Positions 33,411 to 45,900 of a DNA stretch of 64,000 nt are shown one piece after another; position 1 is the first letter of the stretch, and each line of letters starts with the position of its first letter. The stretch is taken from positions 1,116,001 through 1,180,000 of the forward strand of contig JAFEKR010000014.1 in assembly GCA_019022495.1 (NCBI GenBank). Direction: 5' to 3'. The position numbers and the translations under genes were made by a program. The notes beneath the pieces are model-generated. The model did not search any database. It was given only the letters and a program-made list of their open reading frames with translations, and had not been told where the DNA came from. This DNA comes from Epichloe hybrida (lineage: Eukaryota; Ascomycota; Sordariomycetes; Hypocreales; Clavicipitaceae).

Positions 33411-34661
33411 AGTGGAAGGAGGAGGGTGACAAGTATGAGAGCAAATACCTCACATAGAGAGAGTGCTCAAACATGTGAGGAAGAGTGGTACACGATGTAC
33501 GGAGAAAATTGAGCGGCTGGTCGATCAGATGGCAAGAGGGGGGGGCAATTCGTTCGTGATTGCCGCAAATAAAAGCTGGCTGCATGTGATGATGCTGTGC
33601 GACAGAACGTTACGGTCGTGAACGCAAAAATTTGTATCCACAACCCATTTCGAGCAGTTGAAGAAGCTAGTCACGCATGGTAAGAATGATGGTCCTTTCG
33701 GAAGTTCGCCGATGACCCCACGCGGGCGGATAAGCGGAAACAGGTTACACGGCCATTCAAAGACGGGCCATCATCTTCCGAGCCTGTGGTGCATGGTCAT
33801 GACGTGATGGCAGATGGGTCTTTTATCATTGTACATCTTTCAGATTCCACATGGTTATCATTTCAGTTGGGTTATTTAGAGACTAATGGCGGTATAAATT
33901 GAGACAATAATTGTTTGTAATTGAGAAGGAGACCTTACGTGCCATGCCGGCCCTTTTTGATGGCGGCAGAATAGTAATGGACCTGGGAGCTTCAAGGATG
34001 TTGGATACTGAGGTGGTCGCTGGTAAGCACTCTACAGGCCGAAACCATTTGCGGGATTCAGATCTTCCTTTTTCCCCTCTGTTAGATTTGGAATTCCTAG
34101 ATAGCAATTCCACGCTATCTTCTCTTTTCATCACTCTCTGCCACCACCTGCATTGCATGCATCCCTTAGGTCCCGTCAACACTTCAGATGGACAGCACAG
34201 CCATTCATGGCAAGTATAAATTCAACTGCTACTACTCCGTAGTCGCCATCGACATCCTTCCACGAATCAAAGTCAAGACAATTTCCTCGGAAAATGGTAT
34301 ACGTATACCCCCACACTTCTCAGATCAAGATTTCCGCACAGCCTCCCGACCCGATACACCTGAAACTCGCAACACGAGGAGCCAAAATAAAAAAAGACTC
34401 TCCATCTAGAAAGGCAACAAACAGGGACGCCGAGCTATGCAACAGGGGTGGATAAGATGAGTCCTTCTCTCCGAGATATCTTCTCGAGACTGCATGGGAA
34501 TGACACGGGCATCGCGGAATGCCTCGTGGTCGATTCGATTATATACGCGAACAATAGCGGCATCGCCAACGATGCGGGTAATGATGATAGATCATGGGGC
34601 AAGATGATGGGTTGGTGGTGGGTGTTCTGTTGTAAAGATGAGGCAGTGTACGACGCGCACA
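33411..34661. other. Intergenic
   Basis: About 1.25 kb without a supported gene. It includes one TACTCCGTA copy at 34233-34241. ORFs on both strands (33883-34219) mirror each other and carry no motif. Confidence 0.5.
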
Positions 34662-36440
34662 TTACGGTGTTTTGGGACGCTTCCAGTAGTATTGCTATTC
34701 AAGAGAGAACGAAACCAATGTGTGAGCAATACGACGAGCATGACATGTTACGGATGAGGCAGGATGAGAGGACGGGTTACCAACCTTGTGCTGCTTGCGG
34801 CAGTTGCGCAGACTGGGCTTGCGCATGGCATCCACGACGCTTCGTCGCTGAAGGTCATCGTCCTGGTCGGGCTGATAATAATATTCGCTCTCGAGGGCTT
34901 TTCCCGCAGCGTCCTTGCCCTGGCGGGGAATTATGCCGATGCAAGGTGCTGCTTCGATGGTGGCGCGCAGCACATCCTTTGTCAGTCCAGTCTTGTGCTC
35001 GTTGGGAAGGTTCTGCATGATGGTGGACAAGGGCGTGGATGCGAGACGCGAAAATGCCAGCTGGTTTACAACATGGTTGGTCACGGCTGGGTCGACCTCG
35101 ATGGATGGCGTCGGCGTGTGCTCCCTGGAGATGGGGGGGTTGGTCGATGCTGCGAGAGGAGATGATGACGTGTCCTCGCGGGACTCTGTGATTGCGGCAG
35201 GGAGAGCAGAGGGCTTGGGCTCGGAAGCGCGCTTCTTGATGGGTGATGACGGGATGTAAGGGGTGTCGTCGGCTGCGCTCAACGTCTCGTTGGAAGAGGC
35301 ATGGTGCGGGCGGCGATGGGAGTCAAGAGGCTTGGGCACTTTCGGCGACCTGGTCGATACTGAAGCGAGTCTGCCAGTGATGTTGGCGCCGAAGGGGCCG
35401 AAGGAGTGAACGACGGGGTCGTTCTCCTCGTCTGCATCATTCTCGTCCTCAACATCGCTCAGCTCGCTTGAGAAACTGGCCGTGGCGTTGGTCACCATGC
35501 TGACACCGACGTCGACACCGACAGCGACGGCGTCACCCTTTGGCTCTGGGAGCTCCGGCTCGTCCTCGAAGATCTGGATGCCGTCATCCCGGCCGCCAAC
35601 CATGGCGGGAAGAATGGCCTGCAGACGCTGTGAACTGGCGAGATTCCCGACGGGCGTCGGACTCTCGGGCGACGTGATGCGGGTGTTTCTTCGCAGAGGA
35701 GACGACTGCAGCAGCGAATTGCGTCTCAGCTGCGAGCGAGGGGGAGAATCGTCCCAGCTGCAATCAGACAGGTTGGCCAAGCTCTCAGCCGTCACGGCAC
35801 CACGTTTCGGCCACTGGATCATGACGCGGGCATCCAAGACATCCACAAGGAGATCGGTGCCCTCGGTTTCACTGGTGAAGCTGTCGCCCTTGAACAACTC
35901 CCACGTGCGTCCCTGGCAATGCAGCTTGAGCCCGTTCCATCCGTTGCACACGATTTCAATCTTGTTGGTTTCCAGAGGACTCGGGGCTGGCATGTAGCGC
36001 GCCTTGACGTGCACACGCGACACCAACCGGTTCGCCGAGAGCTGGAACTGCGACGAGTTGGACGACCTGCCCATGGCCACCAGCTCTCCATTCTCGGGGA
36101 GCTCGACGGCCGGCACAGCAGAGAGAGGAGCACGCTCCGAGGTGGTGCGGGCGAGGCCAGGCCTTGGAGGCGGCGAGCTGGACAGGATGCCCGTGGCGGA
36201 CGTTGGCACGGGCGTGGGATACTTGAGGAACGCGTGTCCTGTGTTCTGGCGTTTCAACGGACGGGGAAGCCCTGGTGACGACGACAGAGGCTCAAAGGCA
36301 GGCAGCAACGACGGTGCAGGTCGTTTTGTGCCAGCAGCCGAGTTGGGAGTGGAAGTCGAGCATGCCAAAGTCGAACAAGGCAGAGGTGGTTGTTCGTGGG
36401 CCGTCGCGCCAGCCGCCGCATGGGGTGGCGACGAATTCAT
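34662..36440 (-). CDS. FHA-domain protein of the TOS4/PLM2 type
   Basis: Two exons on the minus strand, 36440-34785 and 34694-34662, give 562 residues. The donor is GTTGGT and the acceptor TAG. The last exon encodes only QYYWKRPKTP; without it the frame runs into intron sequence. I prefer the start MNSSPPH; an in-frame ATG lies 24 nt upstream (36464). An FHA domain spans about residues 115-211 (ELVAMGRSSNSSQFQLSANR, then LVSRVHVKARY), with the GRSS and SRxH phosphothreonine-binding signatures. The rest is disordered with many SP/TP sites (ITSPESPTPVG). It ends with a conserved basic block (SVVDAMRKPSLRNCRKQHK-QYYWK). Yeast Tos4 and Plm2 are G1/S-induced chromatin-associated FHA proteins that bind HDAC complexes; the assignment is by layout. 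Confidence 0.85.
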
Positions 36441-38553
36441 GATTTTGTTCTCGGATAGAAACAATAGGAAAAAAAAAAAAAAAACTTGTTTAGGAATTAA
36501 GATGAAGACCCAAGACCATTCTTATTTTTCTTTCTTTCTTTCGTTTTTTTTTTTTCCTTCCGTTGTCGTCGAATTCCCGATCTCGTGGATAGAGCAGCAA
36601 GCAGCGCGTAAAGAGGTGGTCGAAAAAAAAAAAAAAACCCCACAGCCCACTTACACCCAACACGCGCACCTGGCAGGCAGGCTTTGGTCAAGGTTCGAGT
36701 CGAGATACGACGACGCACGAGAATGGTAGAGGTTGCAGTTTGTTCGTGGGACGCAAAAGTAGGTCGGAGGTGTCGATCAGAATGGGCTTCGAATTTGGGC
36801 CGCCAGGGGTGTAGCGAAATATGGTGTGCGGACAAGATGGACGAGGAAGGAGGAAGGGAAAGGCGTGGTGAGGTGAAGCGGCAGGGCAATTTAAACAAGT
36901 CGATGTCGGAGCAGTGAAGTGGGCTCTGACGGGCTCTGGCGGGCTCTGACACGAACGCGATGGGCCACGCACGCATCGCGTTGGCGTTGGCGTCTGGACG
37001 GTCTGGTCCGTTTTGCGCACGAGCACGCACTTTCAGGCGCTGTAGACGGCGAGTTTCCAGCGGGTGCTGTGCATATGCTGTGCGTGAATCACCCACAGCC
37101 GAGTCGCTGACTGAGCGCTGAGACTGAGCACTGATCAGTGAGGCGAGACCTGTGACTGTGGCAATCAGTGTTCTGGAAAAATCTTGTTGGTTTGAAGTCT
37201 GAAAGAACATGGAACATGACATTGAGCTTCTCCGTACTTTCAGACAACAACAAAAGAACCTCCCGCTACCAATGCATCCGATGCATCAAATGCATATATA
37301 TCCCCGTCTTCCCTTGCACCGCCCAAGAAAATGCATTTCTCCGCGCCGTCAACCTTCCTCGGCTCGTCTAGCCCCCTCCAAGCCCATCCAGCCTCCTCTC
37401 TCCCAAAAAAAAACCAAAAACCAAAAAAACACGTCTCCACCGCCGTCGCGTCTGCATTCACCTCTCCAATCGAACATGAACATGGTCCAAGTCGTTTGTC
37501 GTTCCGTCCCCGAACCGCCCATTCATTCATTCAATTTTCCATGTTCAATCTACGGAGTAGTGCGGTCATTATGGCCCACAGCCCTATTTTTCCTGCCCTT
37601 CTCGCTTCTCGTCTCCCTTTGCATACTTGGCTTGTCTCGATGGGTTGCAAAGAAATTACTCCTTTTCTGGAACCCCTTTGAAGCACTTATCGACTACTTA
37701 CCTGCTTGGTTTCCCTCTGCCGGTCAATTTTCCTACCGCTTGTAGAAGATGTGCAGCATGACCTTTTGTCTTACGTGCGTTTCAAAACCCACGCGAGAAC
37801 AAGGAAACACGGCTCCCGATGAGGCTTCCACAACCAACGCCTGTGGCGGATCACCGCCCCAGCCTGACATGCCTCCATAAAAATAGTTGCCGATACGATA
37901 TACGTAGCTCGCGATGCGTTGGGATTGAGGAGTTGGTGTTTGCCAATTCGAGTGGAACCGGTGTTATGCAAACGCCGGGCGTCTGGTGGCAAACAATTCG
38001 CATATCAAGTGGGAGAGGGAAAGTCTATTTAGGAGGTGATGTAAGTCTGCAATTCTTTGAAGAAAAATTGACCGGGCTGATAAATTTATATGCATGTAGG
38101 GATTCAAGTCAAGGTCTTTATTCTACCCTGATACAGTTCTCACGTTGGTTCGCGAAATGTGTGGTGAAGATGGGGAGTCATCCTGAAAAGTGAAAGGTCC
38201 ATCAAACGGGACCGCTTATTCGTTCACACCACACGCAAAGCGTTCCCCTCATAATCTTCTTTGCCTCGCCGGCCGAAGTTCAATGTGGAGTAACCGTGCC
38301 GGACCGGACCGGAGAAATGGAGCCACCGGGGCTTGCATTCTTCCGAACGGCTGGGCCAGCAAGGCTCCGTTTGCAAAAAAACGGGTCTGGGAAAGAAAAA
38401 AAGAAAAAACCTGCCCCCCACCACCGCCTAAAAAAAAACAGGTTTCCCTCGGTGATTCTGCTGCCATCCAGCCCACCTCACCTGGTGCTTCTCTTCAAGA
38501 CTACGGAGTAGGTTGCTGGAATCCCATTTCTACTTGAGCCCCCAAAAGCAACC
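36441..38553. other. Divergent intergenic region, 2.1 kb
   Basis: Contains A16 and A14 runs (36470-36485, 36625-36638) and TACGGAGTA copies at 37551-37559 and 38502-38510, the latter 44 bases before the L1-domain gene start. The ORF at 37209-37745 has a hydrophobic segment near its end but no support as a gene. Confidence 0.5.
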
Positions 38554-39796
38554 ATGGTGCCGTCAAAAGAACTCGGTGCCACTGGGTCAAGCGCCTTGAC
38601 TTCGATTGATCCCGATCAGGTGCGCTCTCCGTCTTGCAAACAAAGGGCTTCTGAGCACAGGGGTCCCCCTCTCCAAATGCCTTTCCCGCTAACCACAACT
38701 TTCTGCCTACATGCAGACTTTGAAAGCCTCCAAAGCCCTTCTGGCACATATCAAGAAAGCAGCCAAGCAGAGCGCCATCGACGCCCCCAAGCGCAATCTT
38801 CTCGGGGACGAGGACGGTGGAGACCACGAGGACACCCCCGTGTGGCTGACCCTCACCACGAAGCGACACATTGCCGACAAGACTCGCTTGAAGCCAGGCA
38901 AGATTCCCATCCCCCACTCGCTCAACACGGATGAGACCAGCACCATCTGCGCCATCACTGCCAACCCCCAGCGAGCCTACAAGAACATCATCGGCTCCGA
39001 CGAATTCCCCGCCGAGCTGAGCAAGCGCATCACCCGCGTCATCGACTTTGGAAAGCTCAAGTCAAAGTACAGCCAGTACGACGCTCAGCGCAAGCTCTTC
39101 TCTGAGCATGACATCTTCGTCGCCGACGAGAGAATAATCAACCGCCTGCCCAAGGTCCTCGGCAAGACCTTCTTCAAGAACACAGCCAAGAGGCCCATCC
39201 CCGTGTTCCTGCAGGCCAAGCGTGCCAAAGTTGACGGCAAGCGTCCCAGACGAGACAAGACCAACACAGAGGATGTCAATGCCGGAACTGCCGCCGACAT
39301 CGCCAGGGAGATAGAAAAGGCTCTGAGCTCCGCCCTCGTCAGCCTATCGCCCAGCACCAACACCGCCGTTCGCATCGGATACGCCAACTGGACGGCCGAG
39401 CAGATTGCCGACAATGTCGACGCCGTCGTGACCGGCCTCGTGGGCAAGTGGGTGCCGCAGCAGTGGCGCAACGTCCGCAGCATCTACATCAAGGGTCCCA
39501 ACACGGCCGCCCTGCCCATCTGGCAGACCGACGAGCTGTGGATGGACGAGAAGGATGTTGTTGCTGATGCCGAGGAGGACAACTCCAAGGCGGAAAAGGC
39601 CAACGTCGGCAAGAAGCGCAAGTCGCTCGACGGTGCCGCCGAGTCCGAGTCCCCTGCTCCCAAGAAGAAGGCGAAGAAGCAAGTGGCGGCTGTTGACAAT
39701 GGCAACGACGACAAGCTGGACAAGCAGATTTCTGAGCGAAAGGCCAAGTTGAAGAAGCAAAAGGCTGCTGCTGCCAAGAAAGCCATGGATGACTGA
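38554..39796 (+). CDS. Ribosomal L1-domain nucleolar protein (CIC1/UTP30 type)
   Basis: Two exons, 38554-38619 and 38717-39796, give 381 residues. The donor is GTGCGC and the acceptor CAG at 38714-38716. After a short N-terminus the L1-like fold runs from about residue 23 (TLKASKALLAHIKKAAKQSA, TPVWLTLTTKRHI) through KIPIPHSL, ITRVIDFGKLKSKYSQYDA and HDIFVADERIINRLPKVLGK to TAVRIGYANWTAEQIADNV and VRSIYIKGPNTAALPIW. A Lys-rich C-terminal tail (GKKRKSLDG, PKKKAKK, KAKLKKQKAAAAKKAMDD) looks like a nucleolar signal. Yeast members are Cic1/Nsa3 (60S assembly, ITS2 region) and Utp30 (90S pre-ribosome); the sequence does not decide between them. It converges on PPT1. Confidence 0.9.
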
Positions 39797-40179
39797 GCAA
39801 ACAATCGGGAAGCAAGACTGGGATGATATCGGGAGTGACGAGGGAACACCAGATCGACCGGGCTATGAGAGGTTCTGCTGCTGCATATGCTGTTTTGTGG
39901 CACCGGCGTTGAGGGCGTTGACAACGAATAAATAAGGAATAAAAACAAGAAGTGGATTGTACATATTTCGCATGCCAGATAGATGTGTCAATGGTAACAT
40001 GAAGATTTGCATTGACTATTTGTGCCATTTTTCTCCGAACTAAAAGAACGCTATTGATCCGTGGTTCAAATTTCAACCCTCGTCGTAAATTTAAAATCTA
40101 CCCATGCCTATTACACCGAGAGAAAGCCCGCCCCTAACAGATGTCATCAAAGCCTGTGTGGCAACGTACAGCAATATAA
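39797..40179. other. Short convergent intergenic
   Basis: 3' flanks of the L1-domain gene and PPT1. AATAAATAAGGAATAAAAAC at 39927-39946 is a plausible polyadenylation signal for the plus-strand gene. Confidence 0.5.
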
Positions 40180-41157
40180 TTACAGCTCCTCCGACTCAAA
40201 CTCTTCAAAGCCTTTGGAGAGCGTCTTCGACTTGAACTGTCCCAGAAACTCGGTCAACGTATCATTGAGAACCTGAACAGGAATCTTCATGTGCTCTCCC
40301 TCGACACTTCTGAACTTCAACCCACCCTTCTCGTCCAGCGACTTCAAACCCAGCCAGTCCTCCTTGTAAATCTCACGGTCCTTCAGCGGCGTAACGTTGC
40401 CATCACCACTGACCTCGCCGAACCACGACGACTCCTTGGGGATCGACACGGTGTCATTCTCGAACAAGTACATGACGAAGTTGTCCAGACCAGCCAAGTT
40501 CTTCCTGTACGCCTCGTTCTTGAGGTCCCTCTCGTTGTTGATGTCGGCGAGATAATTCGAGTGATCGAGGTACGACGCGTACTCGCGGCCCTCGGTAGAG
40601 CGGTAATACTGCGCGGGCACGACGCGGCTCTGCACAAACGAGCTCCACACGTTGAAGCGCAGGAGAGCCATGGCCCCCCTGCAGACGAAGTCGGAGGGGC
40701 CGCAGTCGCGGAACCGGGTGATGCCGTTGTGCTGGCTGCCAAAGGTGATGAGGTTCCTGACGGGGGGCCTGTTGCAGCGCTCGACGTACCCGCGGAGGAA
40801 CTGGCCGCCCTGGGAGAAGCCGAGGGCGTCGATGGCCGGCGCGGTGGAGAGGACGGGGTCGCTGGCGAGTTGGTCGCACACGGCCTGGACCTGCTCGGAG
40901 ACGTTGCCGAGGAAGGTGGCGGCGCGGTCGTCGCCGTCGCTGTTGGGGTTGGGGTTGACGATGTGGACGAATATTCCGGGCGCGATGGCGTCAGCGAGCT
41001 GGGCGACCTGTGCGAGGCCCTCGCCCGAGGCGGAGTCGCCTAGGCCGTGCCAGATGACGAGGGGGAGCGGGTTGTCGTCGTCTTGGGACCGGGCGCGTTG
41101 TTTGGAGGCGAGTGCGGTGCCGATGACGGCGGAGGTGATGAGCGAGGACGCGCGCAT
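40180..41157 (-). CDS. PPT1: Palmitoyl-protein thioesterase 1
   Basis: Single exon, 325 residues, starting MRASSLITSAVIGTALASKQ, a signal peptide. The alpha/beta-hydrolase core shows PLVIWHGLGDS, the nucleophile elbow GFSQGGQ (Ser115), conserved LITFGSQHNGITRFRDC, FENDTVSIP carrying the likely acid Asp235, then YKEDWLGLK and the catalytic His289 in EGEHMKI. Potential N-glycosylation sites are present. The enzyme removes thioester-linked fatty acids from S-acylated proteins in the lysosome or vacuole; human PPT1 loss causes infantile neuronal ceroid lipofuscinosis. Length and motif order match the family, and all catalytic residues are intact. The gene is very GC-rich, giving long open frames on the opposite strand (40291-41043), which I regard as shadows. 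Confidence 0.95.
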   Translation of the reverse strand: MRASSLITSAVIGTALASKQRARSQDDDNPLPLVIWHGLGDSASGEGLAQVAQLADAIAPGIFVHIVNPNPNSDGDDRAATFLGNVSEQVQAVCDQLASDPVLSTAPAIDALGFSQGGQFLRGYVERCNRPPVRNLITFGSQHNGITRFRDCGPSDFVCRGAMALLRFNVWSSFVQSRVVPAQYYRSTEGREYASYLDHSNYLADINNERDLKNEAYRKNLAGLDNFVMYLFENDTVSIPKESSWFGEVSGDGNVTPLKDREIYKEDWLGLKSLDEKGGLKFRSVEGEHMKIPVQVLNDTLTEFLGQFKSKTLSKGFEEFESEEL

Positions 41158-42320
41158 GGTCTACGAGATGTCGAGAGAGCGTCGGAGCAAGTTTGGTGTT
41201 TATGGGTTGATGGATAGAGTCATGGATGAAGGGATGAATGACGACGACGACCCCCCCCATTTTAGCGCCACTGCTGGCTATCGATAACGCCGTACTCCGT
41301 ACATGGTGCTGAAATGAACAACAAAGCTTCTTTGAATGCGGCCAATTCACCCCTTCCTTCCACCACGAGCTTGCCGCTTGCCGCCTAGCATCACGAGGGT
41401 TCCATCTCCATGGAAAACCTGAACTCCATCATCTTCAGAATGGATCCTCCTGCCCCTTCGACAAGGAAATTTGTGCCGAACAGCCCTTCAATTCGTCTTG
41501 GAGCCGCTGCTGCGACACGCTCGGATGAGTGTCCACTGTGCAATTGATCTGCTGCAAGCGAGTGCTTGCTCATCCTTTCAACGAGAAATCTCTACGCATC
41601 TCTGGTTTCTGAACCTCGCACTTCCATTCTCACTGCCATCACGTCTGCTTCTCGCGAGCAGACACTGGGTTCGCGACGCGTCCAGCGCCATCGAATTTCA
41701 ATAGGTATGGTTGTACACTTTCCTCGTGCTTCCCTTTCCCTGCCTATGATGATGTGCAATCAAAAAAAAATATGTTTCAAGACGGGAATGAGTTCTTCGG
41801 TGATTCTACTGCTTTATCTGAGGGAATATCCTGCTTTTTTTGTTGTTGTATTTGACAAGGCTAAGAACCTTGGCTGACCAGTGTACGACGGCAGAACTGT
41901 TTCGCTTCCACACGTCAAATCTGGAAATTCGTGTCGATGGAATCACGAAAACATGCAATATCTTCTGCTGGGCATCATGCTTTAGCACCCGGTCGAGTGC
42001 CCAGGTTAGATGGAGATGAAGGTCGTAGGGGGGGATGATGCATCATCGTGCTGAGGGTCTACTATTGTACCCTCAGCAGCTGCTGCGGCGGACTGTCAGA
42101 TGAGGATTTCATCTCGCGTGGCTTCAGTAGCTCTCGTGCCTCGTAATCCTGGCACTGACGCCCGACGCCCGTCTTGCTCCGAATGAGACACCGAGACGAC
42201 TCAGCCGTCGCCTTTTCTGTTTCTTGACCACAGCTTATTGTTCAAATTCTTTATCTGGATTAGATGACCTGTCCTGGTCCCCCTCCCCAAATGTGAGGAT
42301 AGTCGGGCGTGCAGTTCACA
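41158..42320. other. Divergent intergenic
   Basis: PPT1 promoter side and the flank of a decayed gene. TACTCCGTA lies at 41293-41301. No other gene was seen. Confidence 0.45.
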
Positions 42321-42923
42321 ATGCCAACACTAACCCAGTATTTTGGCTACTCCGTCACCAATCTTGGCCCAATCACCACCCGCTTTACTCCGGCGCCATC
42401 TTGTCTTGTGCAACCGCCAAACCCCCCAAGGTCCAATCGAGATTCAGTTAGCAGAGACGCGGGGCCTCTATGGCTTTCCCAGCTGCGGCGCCCCCAAGTA
42501 TGACGGCTGTCTCCCGGATGGAGTCCCTTGACCATTTGAACAGCCACCTGGCTGCCCGGCCGCAAAATGGCAACCTCGTTGACCATTCTCCCGGCCTCGA
42601 GTGTTCTTCTGGATTGAGGAGGGCAGGCGCTGTTGGCGGCGGCAAGCAAACAGCGAGACCGCGCGGAGCCTTGACGCGGATTACGACGTCTGCCACGGCG
42701 CCCAACGGAATCCCTGAGCCGTTCGTTGCCCAAGCTGCAGGCCTATGCGGGCATTCTTGATCTCGGCAAAACGCCTGTCTGGTGCTGTCCCGAGGACGAT
42801 ACTCCCACGTTTCGCGAACAATCGAATGTGGGAAAAGCGTCTTTGGGATATGTCACTGTCAGCGCCATCCATCCCGGAGGTGGCATTGACGCACAAGCCA
42901 TCGGATCGGAAGGGGAAAGATGA
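42321..42923 (+). pseudogene. Decayed fungal cell-surface protein gene
   Basis: Successive pieces in three forward frames resemble one cysteine-containing fungal surface-protein family. They are: MPTLTQYFGYSVTNLGPITT then RFTPAPSC (42321 to about 42400); RGLYGFPSCGAPKYDGCLPD (about 42450-42520), closed by a stop at 42529-42531; NLVDHSPGLECSSGLRRAGA (about 42570-42630); and TPVWCCPEDD then GYVTVSAIHPGGGIDAQAI (about 42770-42905), ending at 42921-42923. In family members I recall, phrases such as SCGAPKYGDC, SPGLECPSGW, xMCCP and GINAYGI follow in this order in one frame. No intron pattern joins the pieces, and in-frame stops are present. The transmembrane segment and tail expected downstream were not found. 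The family match rests on memory. Confidence 0.5.
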
Positions 42924-45900
42924 CACGGCCGTGCCTGTTGTGGGTGATGAGGACAGCCCGTCGTCAACTATCGAGCCGAGTTTGTTCGGTGTTCTCTCAT
43001 AGGGTTCCTTCTTGCCGTTTGGCCGCTTGTTCGCAGCTTTTGATTGGTGATGGATGTTTCACTGACGAGTCGTGTCTTTCTTTTATTTTTTTCGAGAGCT
43101 CGGCCAGGTCTTGTTCGCGGCCAAGAATTAGCTGCGGTGAGGTATGACGCGTTGCCGCAGAAGTCTTGCTACCGAATTGCCTTGGGAATACTGGATGTCT
43201 TCAACTATCTGGGGATGGCTAGTCGCGCTGGGAAACCAGCCGATCCTGTCTCTTGTCAGGAACCATCTTGCACTTGATGCTGTGATAAGATGAGATGCTC
43301 TCATGCGTCCTTGGGACCGCATCGCAGCGTAGTTTGGGAGCCGAGCGCGGAACATGTTCTTGATAACGCATTCTACGCGGCGGAAAGGGAGGAGCGGATT
43401 ATTACATGGAACTAACTGGTAGATGATGAAGTCGAGGTGGCGTGGTTAGCAAGTTGACATAGTAATTTTGTGAACGGGCAGCCCATGTGTGTGTATGCTC
43501 CCTCTTGAACAACATTTACAACAGCAGCAAGCCCGCTCTGGCTGTCCGGAGAAGAAGTTGTTGCCCGATGGCGAAGAAGCATACGACTTTCACTGTGACT
43601 GCTCTCTCTAATGAAAGAAGAGCTTTTATCCTTTTATTTGTATGGTAGAAGACAGCTTCAATTCAATATTTTCTCTTCATTCATCATCCTGCTAGGGGAC
43701 ATCTTTTCCCAAGTCACGTGCTCCGCGTACGATAGTAGTCAGCTCGATGGTGGGTGGGTTCAATTGACGGTCCTTTGAGGTTGCTCCGTCTCCGCCGACC
43801 CGGGCAACGGACCAATTTCATGTGCCTGGGACTGGGACGGACATTGATAATGTCTCAGGGAGTAATGCCGACGAGCTTGACAAAAGATGGTGACATGAGC
43901 CCTCCAAAATAGTTGGCGATGGAATGCGACTGCGGTTGCGGTTGCGGTTGCGGTTGCGGTTGCGGTTGCGGTTGCGGTTGCGATTGCCACATCTCGAGCA
44001 ACTTGGGGTGAACGAGCGTGGGATATGTATGGTTTCTACTCGTACGTTTTGGGGATTCGAGCACAGCCAGCATCTGAGGAGGGCTAATACATCGGCTTTG
44101 TACAACAGTATCGATCATTGATCTTCGCCGAAGACATCTCAGGTGAAGTCGCTGGTAGGTTTCTTCCAGCAACATCCTGGCAAACATCGCAGCCCCGGTT
44201 CCTCCACGATGGTAATAACATGCCCCCAGTCGTTGATCCTCTGGCTACGTGCACATACATGTGTAATCACCGAGGGTTAGATTTGCGAATCTCGTGAATC
44301 TGGTGTGGGATGCCGCCCGGAGCCATCAGGACCAAGGCCATTCGCCCATTCATCATTCTCTTGATTGACAATGCCGATCGAGCCAGGGTGGGCCAACGAC
44401 AACCCGTTGGCTGGCTGCGCAAAGAGTGTTTGGCGCGGAGTGGCTGAGCAATGGTAGTTGACTGCGGTGATGTTGGGAAATTTTGTACCATGCACAGATG
44501 GATTATTATGTACAGAAGGCGTTCGTCCCTGTTCGCAGGCGTGGACATTTTCGCACTCGCACCAATCGTTCCCGTTCTGTGCTTGATTGTAATACGGCTG
44601 GGCAGCAAAGTGTCCGATTCTTCCCATCAAAAGGACGGTCGGTATACTTCGTTCAAGTCAGATTGTCTATGGATCACGGAGGGATTTTGCTATGCACCCT
44701 CTTAATAGAAAATAAATACTTTTTTTTTTATTATATTATAGGCCGCGGGGGCGGAGAATGTGCAGGCAGTTGCAGCGGGAAGGAACAAAGGAAATACACC
44801 AGCGCGTGCCTTCCGTCTGCTGTCTGCCACCTGCCGCCTGCAGCCTGCAGCCTGCCGTCCTTGGTTTCCAGTTTTTACTTTTCAAGTTTTCAGCAAACAT
44901 TGAAATTTTTGCGCTTTCGTCGAGATCCGCGCATGTTATTCTACCTCGCTCAAACGAGCTCATCATTCCCCAATCGGATGGAGAAAGAGGTCGTCGATAG
45001 GAGACCCCCAACGGAGGTCACCCGTCGCCGCCGCCGCTGCCTCGGCGACAACAACACACACAGACACTGGTGCTTTCTTTCGACATGGTTGTCATCCGAA
45101 CAAATCGATAGAATTTGCCGGCCGACAGTGCGCCACTCCGCTATCGAGAAGATCTTGTTGAGCATCCACAAAAAGTCTTGTGGTTTGCGCTCTGACATTA
45201 CGGAGTATGGTGCAGGAATCTGTGCGCCACGAACTGTGTCTAGCCATGGTTGGCCTCATGGCTTTATGGAGCTTTCTGGAGCTTTCTGTTACAGCACTTG
45301 CCATTTCTCACGAAGATGGATCACGAAGACGAAGTCGTAGGCCATGTTTGCATACAAAAATTACAAATCTGCCTCGAGACTTCTTTTCAAATGGTATAAC
45401 ACATCTGGCACATTGCTCGGGGCGTTGGTTGATGAATGTTAAGCATCTGCTGGGATTATTCGCAAACGAAAGACCTCTACAGTCCATCCTTGGACCACTG
45501 TGCAGTTGGCGCCGCGCAGACTCGGCGGGCTACAGTAATCCGCATCAGCAAGCCGATTGAGGACTGAGCTTTTGGCAGAGAACAACCTAGACTCGCTCGG
45601 ACGCCATGTCTGCCGACTATGGGCCCTAACTGATCGCCCACTTCGCCGTCTCCCGCCATCCGCGTGGAGCTGTGTGTTGAGCATCATATGCTCGTTTATC
45701 GCAGCTAATTAGGGCTGCGCACTCCGTTTTTGGCCTAGTTGGCCTAGTAGCTGTTGTCACTGTGTACCGGTTGAGTTGGGCATGGGCAAGACATGAAATG
45801 AATTGACACGGAATTATCAAAGCATGCCGATGATTCTCTTCACACTGTTACTACGGAGTACCTTCGGGACACTTCATTTTCTCAATACCCATTTGTTCTT

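Noticed and set aside
37209..37745. 178-codon forward ORF with a hydrophobic stretch near the C-terminus
   Set aside because: Most of it is pyrimidine-rich promoter-like DNA translated into low-complexity sequence. It contains a TACGGAGTA copy, and no family is recognised.
40291..41043. 250-codon forward ORF antisense to PPT1
   Set aside because: Gly/Val/Ala/Glu-rich product typical of the antisense of a GC-rich gene; PPT1 on the other strand is complete with all catalytic residues.
42309..42531. Joining the surface-protein pieces by introns into a live gene
   Set aside because: No GT...AG pairs with branch sites place the pieces in one frame, and a stop interrupts the second piece.
43757..43800. 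GGGTTCAATTGAC as a tRNA T-loop
   Set aside because: No pairing stem around it and no acceptor or anticodon arm upstream.
44277..44630. 117-codon reverse ORF with protein-like composition
   Set aside because: No upstream or downstream exon, no recognised motif, and a second reverse frame is open over the same bases.
44483..45340. 285-codon forward ORF
   Set aside because: It spans a T10/TATTATATTATA tract and a TACGGAGTA copy, has no domain or composition bias of a gene, and is mirrored by ORFs on the other strand.
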